Assembly (NCBI RefSeq): GCF_003144195.1
Contig: NW_020290009.1
Location: 70,181 to 134,180, forward strand
DNA length: 64,000 nt
Origin: Ceraceosorus guamensis
Lineage: Eukaryota; Basidiomycota; Exobasidiomycetes; Ceraceosorales; Ceraceosoraceae
Direction: 5' to 3'
The notes beneath the pieces are model-generated. The model saw only the letters and a list, made by a program, of their open reading frames with translations, was not told where the DNA came from and did no database searches. The position numbers were made by a program, and so were the translations under genes. Shown here piece by piece: positions 35,569 through 50,294 of this stretch. How positions within the stretch are numbered: the stretch's first letter is position 1; the number at the start of each line of letters is the position of its first letter.

Positions 35569-35763
35569 CTGCTGCAAACCACACCATGTCCCTGTTGCGC
35601 GATGCGGATTGTAATGCTGCCATGATTGCTCTCATAGTCACGAGTCATTTTGTGTAGATTTGAATGCACAGTACACGCCCCGCCCGGTCCCAGACTGCTG
35701 CACAATCAACCTCTCTTTGTACGCACACAATGACAATTGAGATTGCGACGTTGCGTCTTGTTT

Positions 35764-38648
35764 TCAAGATGCGCCCAACAAAGTAGGAGCGGATGCGGCA
35801 GCCTTGAACGAGTCGGTGCCGAGTCGATCGAAAGATTCTAGGTGCGCTTGTCGGACAAAGGCGAGGTACTGCTTGAGCGAATTGCCGTGCAGGGAGATAA
35901 AGTCCAAGTAAAGCTTGTGCTTCTCATCCGCCACCAAGTTTGGCAAGTTCAGGGCAATCGCAAGGTTGCTGAGTGCGAAAATACAAGGGTTGGCCCGATG
36001 GTGCAAGTCATGGAGTCAGCTTTCTCTCCTGCGATGGCGTGCACGTCGGCAAGAGGCGATACTGGTACGTACCCAGGAATGAACTCGGAAGAGTCCAGGA
36101 GCATAAAGTGTAGCCTAAAGATGAGCTCCGGAATATAGATCTTGCGTATGCGAGTCAATTCCAATGCTCTGCGTTCAGCCTGAACATCGACGAGCACCAC
36201 CTGGATCTTCAGCCAATCCATCTGCAATACCTCTTCCATTTTTTCCTGCGCCATCTCGACGATCTCACGGAGCGCTTGGACGAAAGCGTGCCTCGAAGTC
36301 TGTCGCGCATGATCCGACCCCATCGTCGTTGTCCGTTTGTTCCAAACCTCGCTGAACTGGACGTGCGCCTCGTACGCTTCGAAAAAGGTCTTCCAATGCA
36401 GATGCTCCGTCTTCTCGTCCTCGGCCACTTGCGCATCGTCCAAGACGAAGAGAGCGTGCTCAGGCACATGTTCGAGCACTTGACGAGCCGCATTGACCTT
36501 GCCAGAGACCAAAAAGAGCCTGAGCAACAAGTTGCTCTGCAAAATGACATCCTCCGAAGTGGACTCGTCGTACGTGAGCCAGTCGATAGCGCGAATGAGA
36601 CAGATCTCCTCCTCGCTCAAGGGCGCTTCGAGAGGCAAAAGCGGTTGTTCTGGGTCCAAGCCGCTCGGCATCATCTGCACGACACGCCAACACAAAGTGT
36701 CATCCCAATCCGCGTCAGTGAGGGCTACTCGATATCAAGCGGGAGAGACAAGACTCACCGGAATGAGCTCATCGAAGATCATCGCGACCGTCATGCGAGC
36801 CACAGCAGCAACGTCGAGATCGTTCTCGCTGGCTCTTGCAAGTGCAGCTCTACGCTCCTCTTCCGTCGCGGTGATGGGCATAAGCTTGAGGAAATGCGCA
36901 TAGCTCTGCGTAGCGCTTTCCGGTTCCAAAGCGCTAGCGTACATGGCAACCAAGCTATCCTTCGCGCCATCCACCTCCAGCACCTCGACATAGGCGCGCA
37001 AGATCGAGTTGGCCACCACATCCGACGGAGGTTTGTCCACCTGCAATCTCCTCAGAAAGAGCACGAGATGTGCAAAGAATCTGACCAGCCTGGCGTATAT
37101 CCTCGGATCCGCCGTTTCGCGCATATCCAACAGACGCTGCTCCACATGCATCAAGAACTCGTTGACGTTGTCCAAGATGACTGCTCGTTGCACCACGGCG
37201 TACGGGTTGTTTGCTTGTTCATGAACCCCATGCGACTCTGTCTGGGCGAGCACCTCAAAGATTTGTTTCAATTCTCGATTGATCTCGCCCTTGTCTGCTG
37301 ATCCTATCGTCTCCGTCGTGTTGGCTCGTCGAATGATGGCGAGAGCGTCGGGAACGACGAGTTCGTTGAGCTTCACAGCCCCAACTTGACCGCACGCTTC
37401 AGGAAACGTGTCTGTAGCGCCTTGACTCCACCAGCCTGCCCGCGCATTCAGTCCCTTGTCGACGGCCGCTTCCAATCTGGCATTGACATAAGCCCACAGA
37501 TGCGCTTCCCAGCTGCTAGAAACGGCCAGCACAGATTGCAAGTCGCCGCTAAGCGCGCCGTACAGTGCCCTTTCGTGCTCTTCTATGCCGCTCTTGGATG
37601 CCAAAGTCCGACAAATGGCCTTCCACAACAAGCGATTGCGATTTCCAGTAGCTTCCTCTGGCTCGTCTAGCGCTTCTTCGTCGTCGCCGCAACCAGGTCG
37701 CCAATGCAGTATCGCACCTCTCAGACTGGCAGCTCTCCAAGGTTGATCCGCTTGTCTGGTCAAATCCAGCGCCTCCAAAAGTCTTCCAGCTCTGACATAT
37801 TCGAACAGCGCTCGCGTCAACGCCTTTTCGTACGTCGCATCCTCACGAACTTCTTGAGGGGCATCGGGATCCAAGCTTTGTGTGCGCGGAATCTTGATCT
37901 TGTCTTCGTTCAAACGCGAAGCTGGTTTGTTGGATCCTGTGCGCTTTTCTGAGCGAATCTTGTTGCGCGTGTATGGCCTATAGCCTTTGCGCACTTCCAC
38001 TACCGACACGTACTCGCCCAGATATTCGGAGAGCCAGGTTCGGACGAGCTTCACGTGGGTGCAAGGTGATGGGTGAGTGGATTAGCGCCAATTCCAAATC
38101 GAGGAGATTGAAGATCCCTGCGATCGGGACGCACCTCGAGCTCTGCGAGACCGGGACTCTGGGCCAAGAGCCTCTGCACCGAGCTGAGCGGCGTCTCGTA
38201 AGGATGGGAGCTGGAGCCTTGGGAAGCTTCCAGCTCGGCAGCTGGCTGTCTCGACAAGCGATCGCTGAGCAGCGGCACATGTCTATTGGATCAGTGCCAA
38301 GCTCGTCCATGTGCGCCATCCTACCATCACAAGTACTCACTGGTACAGCCTAGCGATGAGCTGCCAAGTCCTGGCTTCTCTATTCCAAGCATCGATATCT
38401 TCCTGATCCAACGCTTCCCCTCCTGTTGCTCCTCCCACTTCTTCGCCTTCGTGCGCCCCTTCATCCCTTCCCAACGATCCCACACCCCCTCTGACTTCTT
38501 GCTCGGCTTTAGCGCTGTCAGCTCTTCCTTGACAAGATGCGCTGAACCATGCTGCTAGGCCCGTCTTGAGATCCAACAGTTGAGATCGATCGCTCTCTCG
38601 AGAACCCAGAAGAGCATCGGCAAAATCTTGTCGTACGCGATCGTACAT
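35764..38648 (-). CDS. NUP84: Nucleoporin Nup84/Nup107, Y-complex scaffold
   Basis: Exons 38648-38341, 38282-38135, 38048-36759, 36674-36073 and 35968-35764 (minus strand) give 850 aa. It is a structural helical-solenoid member of the Nup84/Y complex of the pore. Diagnostic pieces are LFEYVRAGRLLEALDLTRQA with QPWRAASLRG (Nup107 crown), RFFAHLVLFLRRL, and the near-invariant C-terminal NLPNLVADEKHKLYLDF. The third exon acceptor is AAG rather than CAG or TAG, the least certain junction. The start is the only ATG before the conserved frame (MYDRVRQDFADAL). The N-terminus has an acidic, Gly-rich insert. It lies 195 bp from the SAC3 stop and diverges from the WBP11-like gene by 569 bp. Confidence 0.92.
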
Positions 38649-39217
38649 TATCGCTTTGTATGGTCCAGGTGCTAAAGGTCTGCATGACCTGGCTGGCGCG
38701 AGTGACCCACGACGAGTTCGAATGCCAAGTACGAAGGTTGCGTGCAAAGGAAAGAAAGGGTAGCGGAAACCTGAGCAAGCAGTGTTGAGTGTATGTGGGT
38801 GGGCCGGAAGAAGCGTGAAGCGCTCGCAAAGCACATCGACCAATGTGAATCTTGAATCATTCTTGATTGCGGCTCACACCTCGTGACCCGCCGTGACAGA
38901 AGACACGCACCGACAACCGCGCGCGAGGGACGCGTCCGCATGCGCATGCGCATGCGATGCGGTGCGAGTTACCTCCGCAAAGATTCGCAATCAACAGCAG
39001 CTCTTCTTGTGCGCACAGCCGAAAGGTAAGTTCGCAATCTACACATCTGAGCTTCTCTTACCCAAACACCATTCAGCACTCAAGCCAATCTTCCGCGCTC
39101 AGTGTCTGGATACTTAGAAGCTAAAAGATCGGGACAGGTTCCGTCTTGGAGGAGGAGTAGGGGTCCATCCATCACGTTTACTCGATTGCGCGCGCCTGAC
39201 AGGCTGGAGAGGACAAG
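38649..39217. other. Divergent promoter region, NUP84 / WBP11-like gene
   Basis: This is 569 bases between divergent starts; no gene seen. Carries a GCATGCGCATGCGCATGCG alternating tract at about 38939-38957. Confidence 0.6.
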
Positions 39218-41081
39218 ATGGCGAAGAAGTCGAGCAACCCGATGGATGCTGCGCGTGAGTCGAGGTCTATAATGTCAAAGGTCCGCACCACCAAAGGCAA
39301 GACGGAGGAGCAGACAGCTGACTGCGCATCCTTTCCCCGCCCTCGACACTCGATTTGCAGGCAAAGCAGCGCGCAAACGAGAGTTGGAGAGAAACAAGGC
39401 ATCTCGACAAAAAGTCAGAGACGAAATAATGATTCGCAAAGATCCACGTCCTCTACAAGCCGAAGTCCGACGATTGGAGAGATTGAGCTCCACTGGCAAT
39501 GGCAAGTTGTCTGCAATCGATTCGAACGAGCTCAAGGAGAAAAGGGCAGAGCTGGAAGGAATGTTGAGGTTAAAGGAAGAGTTTGTAGCCAAGCATCCCA
39601 ACAGCCGTAAACTCGTCTTTCCAGGCGAAGAAGAGGAGCGATCGGAGAAAGAGAGACAAAGGAAGGCTGAAGAGGAGTCTAAAATGGGTGCTGGTGCTGG
39701 CAAAGCATCGGCTGGGCCAGCAGGTGGAGGACAGTATGCTGGCAGAATCCCGGAAAGAAGCGTGTATTACGATCCAGTGTTCAATCCGACCGGTGCACCT
39801 CCTCCTGGAATGCCGTACAGAGAGAAACGTGAGTAGCATGTTGGTGATCCATCCACCCGCTTCTCTTTGACAGTGCATTCCTCTTTCGCGCCGCTCCTCT
39901 GCGTCTTCCCAGCGCCTGATCAGTGGCCTGCACCCCCGCTACCCTCGTCGCCACCACCAAGCTGGCCAACGACTTTTGACACCACGTCCGAAGCGCAAGC
40001 ACGTGAGGAGAAAGCCGAGGTGTTGTATGGTGATGAAGTCGGCACCCCGAATTCGGACACAGACTCCGACTCGAATTCGGACGAAGATGGGATTCAGCTT
40101 CCCGAGGGTCCTCCACCTTTACCTCCAGCTGCCGAAGTCGAGGTCAAAGAGGAGAGCGAAGAGGATGACGAGGATGATGACGGGATCATCATGCCCTCTG
40201 GTCCGCCTCCCCCCAAAGTTGGATCGAACGCTCCAGCTGGGCCAGCTCAAATGCACTACACTGGTCCGCCACCTGGCTTCGGCACGCACTTGGGCACAGC
40301 TATGCCTCTGGCCGCTCCCAATTGGACAAGTCACGGTCCAATGTCCGGTGCTGGACCTTTTCCAGCAGGGCTTAGCGACCAGATGAGGCCTCCGACATGG
40401 CAAGCCGGGCCGAGCCAATTCAGACCACCGCCTCCTATGCGTTCCTTTCCAAGAGCAGGTGCACCAAGAGGGTTTGAAGGGTACGCTGCGCATGCAGGCG
40501 GGGGCGAAGGCGTACGTGCAGATCCAATGGCCTTGAATGGAGAAGTGAGGCCCACTTTTCAAAGCTGGCGCGCACGACCTCGATCTTCTCCTCATACTCT
40601 CCATCCCTCTCAATCCGGACCAAATTCCGTGCCAGCAAGAGCTCCGACCGGTCCTTCCGCCTCTTCTGCCGCTACCGCTTCCCATCATTCCCGGCCACAA
40701 GCTCCCGGTCCACCACCAGTGCGACCGCCAACATCCATCTCCGCCGCTCCTCAAATGCGCGATTTCAGAAAAGAAGCTGCAGAATTTGTTCCGCCCGCCT
40801 TGGCTCGCAAGAGAGCCGCGCAGAGAGCTCAGGCTGCTAAAGGAGGTCTGCCAGGAATGATCGATGCTGCACCTGCATCTGGACCAAGAGCAGATCAGCA
40901 AGAGGCGAATTCTTCAAAAGAGGACACACAAAGGATCGGCCTGATGGACAGGCTCAAACCTCATCTCAACACGAGCTGGGATGCGCAGGAAGCAAGTCCC
41001 AAGTTTGGCCAGGCTCCAGGCAGGAGGAAGAAGGATGACGAGTATGAACGATTCTTGGGCGATATTGGGGATCTACTATGA
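39218..41081 (+). CDS. WBP11/Npw38BP-like pre-mRNA splicing factor
   Basis: Exons 39218-39254, 39361-39828 and 39913-41081 give 557 aa. WBP11 proteins sit in the spliceosome and bind WW-domain partners such as PQBP1 through proline stretches. The N-terminal Wbp11 domain is clear after splicing: SNPMDAARKAARKRELERNK, then RKDPRPLQAEVRRLERL. A charged helix with EEEERSEKERQRKAEE follows. The rest is proline-rich (PPPGMPYR, GPPPLPPAAE, PSGPPPPKVG), with an acidic EESEEDDEDDD run. The C-terminal QRIGLMDRLKPHLN is a conserved short block. The first coding exon ends after 12 codons. It converges on RAD52 132 bp downstream. Confidence 0.88.
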
Positions 41082-41213
41082 GCTTCATGCTTGACACTCT
41101 TGCGCCAAGCGACAGGCAATGGACAGAGTCATGTATGCGACGAGCGTGCAGGTGCTCCAACGGTACCAGCGCGTCGCGCCCGAACTTTGCATCCGGCACC
41201 TCTAGCATTCCCA

Positions 41214-44021
41214 TTAATCTTGACGCTGCCTCTTCACGGCGCCACTTCGATCTACAGGCAGCTCACCAAGAGGCTTTCTGCCGCCGCTCCATGCTTGATG
41301 CGGACCAGCCACGAATCCGCCTTGCCGCTCTCGATGCTGCTGGTTGCGCACTTGTTGCTCCGCATACTTCGCGTCTAGCGGCGCAACGACAGGTCGGCCG
41401 AAGCCAGTGTTTGGTCCCACGTAGGCATGACGCACAGGCTGCCCGTCGGCTCGAGTAGACATTGAAGAGTGCGCTGCTCCAGGTATCGCGCGACCGCTTG
41501 ATGGCTCGAGATTCGAGTTGCCCACGCGCGCCGCTGGTCGGCCCCTGACGATGGATGTCGCAGCTCTGCGTTGTAGCGAGCGAGCAGGAGAGCTTGTTGG
41601 AGAAGCCGCTCCTACTGCTGGCTTCGCTGCAGCTGAGCCACCCACAGTGGTCACAGAGGTCTGTTGGGCGTGACGCTGTCAGTATGGAAGATGAAGCAAA
41701 ACGTTAATGACGTGCCCAATGCTCACCTCTGCTGGGAATCTCGACGACCCGACGTTGGACTGTGCGCCCACGAAATGACCTTTGCTGGGTGCTCTTCTCA
41801 TCACTGGACTGCTAGGGTTGCTTGGAGGAGCATTGCTCGCGCCCGCGCCACTGAGTCCGCGTTGATGAGTGGGCAGAAAAGGTCGTCGATCAGGAGACGT
41901 GACCGATTCGATTCTTTCCCTCTTGACATCCATAGCCGCTCTGTAGTCTTGCAGACCTGCCACACCGCTGTCATCGCAATCCATACCGTGCGCTTCGTGT
42001 GCTTGAATGGACGCGACGCTCAAGCATGCTCGCTGTTCCGACTGCTGCTGCTGTTGTTGTCGCGGCTGGACGGGACGGAAAGGGCCTCGGACCTGGTATG
42101 GCTCAGACTGTTGCGCTTCTTCTTCTGCCGCCAATTCCAAGTACATGGCAGCTGCTGCTGCATCATCGTCCTCCAAATCGCCATACTCGCTCAAGTGATC
42201 CCCATCCGCAATGTGCTCCATTGCACCATCCATCGGCACATTTGTGACTTCTGGCCATTGAGGCGGAGGACGTCGTTCCAGTCTCTGTTCGGCAAGCGCC
42301 ACCGCTTCCGACATCTCTGCGTCCCCAACATCGCTCATCATCTGAGCAGTCGTAGGACGACGAAGCTCATCAGGGGCATGTGCGTTGAAAGATTGTCTGG
42401 AGGCCGCGCCCATTTGAGAGGCATCTTGCTGGACTTGTTGACTTTCCGGAGAATGAATAGGCCTCTGTCCAATAGGCGCCAAACTCTTCGACCGGCGCAA
42501 GCGATGGTCTTCCTGCTTTTGCGCTGCGAGGGCTAAGCGCTCGGCGCGGCCCTTGTCTGGCGACTCGGATCGCACGCGTGAATCTGCACTGCTGGAGTCG
42601 TGTTGCAGAGGCCGCTCGGGTTCGCGCACTGCTCGTTGACGTTGTGGCGCTTCTTGTCTAGGCATTGTCTGTGCGCGAGATAGCGCATTGGCCTGAGGCG
42701 CTGCTGCGCTGATGGACTTATTGCTGCGGTTGGCCGGCACAGGAGGTGGACCCATAAGTTGCGCAGCACTCCTTGAGCCCTCGTCTCTCTGGTCGGTGGG
42801 GCTTGCCCTTGCCATTTGTTGCTTGTCATACTCTGCAAAGTATGCTGCTTGTTGTTCGCGAGCCGCTTTGAGCGCTCCGGGATCTGGCGCTCTTTTGAGG
42901 TCGCTCAGGTCATACGAAGCTGGTGCCGCCTTTTCCTGCTTGGCGAGCTGGTCGGTAAAAGTTCTGTCGTACAGACAATTGCCCACCATCCTGCCAAACG
43001 ATCTCAGAGCTCTCTTGAACGCATCCGTCGTCGCTTCTTTCCGTGCCTGATGCATTCCGAGTAACAGCTTGTCCGTGAGTCCGTCCAACACTTAGCTTTT
43101 GCTGGCACCTCAGCATACACGCACCTTTTCGAAAGCTTGCCCCTTGTGTTTGCTTCCTTCCATCGCACCGTACCCAACGTCTTCATGGAAGGTTCCATCG
43201 CGAAGGGTAATTCTAATGATGCACGACATCCCGATCCTTACTTTGCCGTCGTTGTCAACATCGCAAAAGTCCGTATCCATCCGCACTATGGAAGTGGACC
43301 AGCCATTGAAGCCAAACACCTCGTTGGCCAAATCAATAGCTTTCCAGCCCTCTAGGTACGACAGCTTCTTTCCTACAAAATCATGAGTCCTGCCCCTGAG
43401 TCAGCCTGTGAAACATACTGCCAAGCAGTGCGACTCACCACCAGTGCCGTAGCCCGCTCGTGTCTGAATATACTCGGGACCGAGTCGCCTATTGAGGGCG
43501 GTCTGCAGCGCCGAAATCTGTCTCAAGCCGTCGACTCCAGGTCGAGGCGGCACACTCTGACTGGCAGGGAAAGGCGATGGCCCATTCTCGCTCCCGCTAG
43601 CGCTCGCGAAGCATGCGAGCATGCTCTCCGCCAGCATTCGACCAAGCCAGGCGGCGTCTGCAGGGTTCTGCCCAGCGCCAAAGTTGGTTTCATTCTGAGA
43701 AGCGGAAGGTTTGATCGAAGTAGGGCCGTCTTGAGCATCATTGACACGTGCTGAAGGACCTGCTCGGACGTCTCCGGCACCTGTAGGGTCGCACGGTGCC
43801 ATGCTACGTGTTTGTCCTTCGTTCTCGCCAAAGTGCCTTTGCGCTGCGAGACCGCCGTAGGGTAGATGAGATACGACCCTCCCACCGTACAGTGCGACTG
43901 GTCGACTTTTGGCCTCGGCAGAAGCGGCAGCTGCAGCCTTCGCGTGGGAGTGTAGCTCAGCTTGTCGGCGCTCGTATTGGAAGATGTTGATATCCGAGTG
44001 TATGCTAGACTGATTTGACAT
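41214..44021 (-). CDS. RAD52: Homologous recombination mediator Rad52
   Basis: Exons 44021-43439, 43372-43125, 43046-41727 and 41660-41214 (minus strand) give 865 aa, longer than yeast Rad52 because of low-complexity tails. Rad52 anneals single strands and loads Rad51. The ring-forming DNA-binding domain lies at about residues 165-345: ALNRRLGPEYIQTRAG, then KLSYLEGWKAIDLANEVFGF, NGWSTSIV, RDGTFHEDVGYG and ATTDAFKRALRSFGRMVGNC. The tail is Gln/Pro/Ser-rich with poly-Gln (QPRQQQQQQ) and should hold the Rad51 and RPA contacts. The N-terminus of about 160 residues before the conserved block is poorly conserved. The start is the ATG giving MSNQSSIHSDIN; an upstream in-frame Met is possible. Confidence 0.94.
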
Positions 44022-44439
44022 GGATGCTGTAGGAGCGCGAGCCCAACGGCGCCTTACGTCGGGGTGCACGTCGTCTTACCGCAGTCTCCGTTTCGGCACG
44101 GAGGTGGGGGATGGTGTATCTGCTGAGCAGCACTGGAGCGAACACGTTTGAGCTAAATCACCATCCACGGGAAACTGTGTTGGGGCGGTAATGTAGACGA
44201 CTCGAGTTGTGGAAAGATGGAGTGCAAGACTTTCACATGTTATTGGATGTCAAGAGGACGCCGATGTCGAGAAGACATCCGCGCGCAGTCGCGAGTCAAG
44301 TGTTGGACCTGAATGCCGCGGCCAATCGAATGACCTCAGCGGAGAGCGCTCCATCAGACGCGGCGCGCGCGCCGCGCGTGCTAAGCAGACTTGCACGTGA
44401 CCCAAACATGCATACCCTCTAGTCTGATGCTTTCCGCTT

Positions 44440-44730
44440 TTTGGCTATGACTCTCGAGGTGGACTGACGCATGACTCCATCACTCACTCATCAAGTCAAG
44501 AGTATGGTAGTCAGCTGTGCTATCGAATCAGAATTCTGAATCTTGATGAATGTTTGAATCTATTGGGCCGACGAGCTGCTGGTGACAATCACGTGAATCG
44601 GAATCAAGAATCTGAACCGAGGGCATCGACTCGGGTCCACCCAGAGACTCATCAGAACTCTTGACTGTGACTTCTGAGACGAGCAATGAATCAGAGTCCA
44701 GAAACTGACGCATTTGCAAGATAGCTTTCA
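44440..44730. repeat. Field of GAATCAAGAATC / GACTCTTGACT words
   Basis: Many degenerate copies of the 9-11 base word with cores CAAGAGT, AGAATCT and CACGTGAATC on both strands, spread over about 290 bases. Confidence 0.6.
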
Positions 44731-45844
44731 GACAAATCAAGAATGTATGTCCTGGGCTGTCCGAGTCCGGCAAAGATGCTGTTGTGCCTCGTCACCCGTC
44801 ATTCTTGCTCGTGACTGTATTGATGGTGGACTTGGTATTAAGAGACGCAGAGCCACGTTCAAGATTATGAGGTACAAACTTCTAGATCTGTGTGCATATA
44901 TCTGCGTATACTCTCGACATCCGACTCGTCGCTTGAGAGTGACTGGTTGCCTGTCCTTCCGCGCTTGCTGTCAAGTACAAGATCTTTTGAGATCTGGCAT
45001 GGAATGTGGGTCCATCCACACACTAGACTGTTGTATGTACCTGTAGCACCTGACCGGCATGAGGGGTATAGAGCCGACCGAGCATGGCGCGCACGATCGC
45101 TGCCTGTAGCCCAGAGCAGCAAGAGGCCGTAGCGTGGTAACGTGGGTAAGTGTGCATCACACTAGCCTGCTGGTCGTGAATAAAATAAGCAGCAGGCCGA
45201 GTGAGATCCGGGACACGTCTAGCGTGCTTGTATACGTACACATCGCAACGCGCGCAGCCGAGTCGCTTGCCCTTGCTGGCGGGACTTTTGTGCTGCCTCG
45301 TCGGTGGAGCGTGCTCCTTTCAGCGCTTGCTCCTGCTGGAGCGTGCGCACACTCGATCTCACTGTGCCATATGGCGGTTGCACGAGAGTTACAAGTGGTG
45401 CGCGACTCACCATGTGGTGAATCAAGAATGTGCGAGTCGCCCGAGCTGGCCTGTCCAGTGGACAAATCAGACGCGTGACTCTTCTGACTCACGACTGCCG
45501 CCTTTGTCAACTCGACCAGTGTTGTGAGTGTGCGCCTGTGCCGAGGGCCAACCTCACGCCTTGAACACCTCCCGATCGAGGGCCGAGACGCCGCACGCAG
45601 AAACGCGGTAGACGCGTACAGCAGCGTCGGAGATATACATATCCAGCATGCAGACAACGCGGTTCATTGACCCTGACATGCTGACTGGTCGGCATCAGCC
45701 GGTGTCATCGTGAATGGCTTAACGGTGGAGAGGATTGTGACCAGCGAGTGCTGGTCTCCGCCAGATTCAAGTCGCGCCATGGAAGCGCTACTGCTGCTGC
45801 CGCTACGACTACTGCTACTGCCGCGGCCGCTAGAGAGCTACACC

Positions 45845-45861
45845 ATATATATATATATATA
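45845..45861. repeat. (AT)n microsatellite
   Basis: About 17 bases of alternating A and T, then ACTATTATTATATG. Confidence 0.9.
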
Positions 45862-46170
45862 CTATTATTATATGTATTATACAGTACCAAAAGGCGCGCA
45901 GCAGGGGGCATGCGCGCATAGGACTATAGCTATAGCAGCACCTATACGCGTCCATCACCATAGCACCACACATGATATGTTGTCACGACTACATTTTAGC
46001 TGTGACTGCATGATCCCGACTCGCGCGCTGCCCAGGCGCGGCGATCGTGTATCAGAATCACGAATGCTGACGCGCGCGCCCAGCAATCGTGAATACATCA
46101 GCAGCGGCCGGAGCACACGCGTGCTGCATCCACGGTTGTCGTGTGGCGCGGCTGCCATGCATGCATCTTA

Positions 46171-46239
46171 TGCAGCATATGCAGCATCATCAGCAGCAGT
46201 CGCAGCAGCAGCACAGCAGCAAGCAGCTGATGATGATGC
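46171..46239. repeat. CAG/CAT triplet-rich tract
   Basis: Interrupted GCAGCA and TGATGATGATG triplets in intergenic DNA upstream of the kinase gene; not in a supported coding frame. Confidence 0.8.
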
Positions 46240-46738
46240 AAGCCCCCTCGGCGGATCGATTTAGGCGGGACCCGCACCGCGCGCGAACGTTGCGTGTCAG
46301 GACGGAGCTCCTTGCTCTTCAGCGCGACAAGCAGCGCAGGTGTTGAGCGGGTCAAGCATGTCTCCTCCATGCTGTACGGCGTACGACGAACGGCTTCTCA
46401 GCGCTTTCATGCTGTCTAGACCCAAGCCATCGCCCACCACCTCATCTCTCATTGTGCTTCCGAGCAGCCATCATCACGCAGCCTAGAGCTGTCCGATAAG
46501 CGAAGCCGTCATCAGCGCCCGTCGTCGGCGTGCGGTAAGCTCCATCGCTTCTCGACCATCAGCCGCGATCAGCTTCGCATCAGCCCTCCATTCCGTCTGC
46601 TAGGTCCGCCTTCATTAGTCCCATCACACGCTACGCCCAAGCACTCGCTGTTGCGCGTGTGCGAAGGATCAGTATAATTTCGTTGAGGTTGGGATAGGGG
46701 CAGTCCCTACTCTTTCGAAGGACAGCGAGACATTCAAG

Positions 46739-49497
<2,759 letters not shown>

Positions 49498-49884
49498 CCA
49501 CGGTGACCGTTGTCCGGACCAGTGGTGTGCGCCATGAAACACACGATTATGGCAGTATCGCCGTTCACGGTCGCTCGCCCACCAATCCCGGCGTGATGCA
49601 CGTCCGCGTCGCGCTCTTCGCCAGCCCCTGTACTCATCTCTATGCTGATTCTCGCTAATGACTCGTGTTTTGTCTGCACGAAGTTGCCCACACTATCACG
49701 CGCAACCTGTACACCCTCGCACAAAAGTGTTCAAGGTGACCTCACTCGAAGCGCTGCCTGCGCGAACCTCGCACTTCGTCTTCCCTTACCAACATTGCAC
49801 CATCTCGCTCGAATTCTCCCATCGACAATCATTCAGGCACACTCGCATCACAGCTCCAAGAAGCAAAGCCGCAGAAGCAGATTT

Positions 49885-49897
49885 CCCCCCCCCCCCC
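49885..49897 (+). repeat. C13 homopolymer tract
   Basis: Thirteen consecutive C residues in the 3' flank of the kinase gene. The exact count is prone to sequencing error. Confidence 0.9.
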
Positions 49898-50026
49898 AAC
49901 CAACGATCATTTCCCCAGCCGTGCATGCAATGAATCCATTATCTGTCCATTTCCGCTTGTCCTTGCGGTCTGCCTTCTGGCCCTGGCGCCCCTATGGAAG
50001 GTGGAGGACGCATAAGGTTACACACA

Positions 50027-50041
50027 TGTGTGTGTGTGTGT
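50027..50041 (+). repeat. (TG)n microsatellite
   Basis: Seven TG units plus one base, preceded by CACACA. Confidence 0.9.
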
Positions 50042-50294
50042 CTTGTCCTGTTGTCATGTCTGTGATTTGATTGCGGTCAGTCGATTGAGTGCATTCGAGT
50101 GCGTATGCAATTCGATTTGATAGTCAGGACACGGGTCACCTCGGGGATAATGGCAGGTGTGAGGACAATTGCGCGGGATGCGGTGATGTTACACGGCACG
50201 TCAAGGTATGCGTCGATGCAACAGAAGTTTCAACATGGCCTACAGCGACAAACACGCCTGGCAGGTCTCACTCATGAGAGACGCCAAGGACGGG

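Larger units (their letters stand above)
44022..46738. other. Divergent intergenic region, 2.7 kb, repeat-rich
   Basis: It lies between RAD52 and the Don3-like kinase. No supported gene. It holds a CGTGA/AATCAAGAATC word field (44440-44730), an (AT)n run (45845-45861), CTG/CAG triplet runs (45785-45830 and 46171-46239) and a pyrimidine-rich leader before the kinase. Confidence 0.6.
49498..50294. other. Convergent 3' region between the kinase and ADA3
   Basis: About 800 bases without a supported gene. Contains a C13 homopolymer (49885-49897) and a (TG)n run (50027-50041); see those entries. Confidence 0.6.

Noticed and set aside
41664-42536. 290-codon open frame on the plus strand
   Set aside because: Antisense to the low-complexity tail of RAD52; composition is the mirror of Gln/Ser codons.
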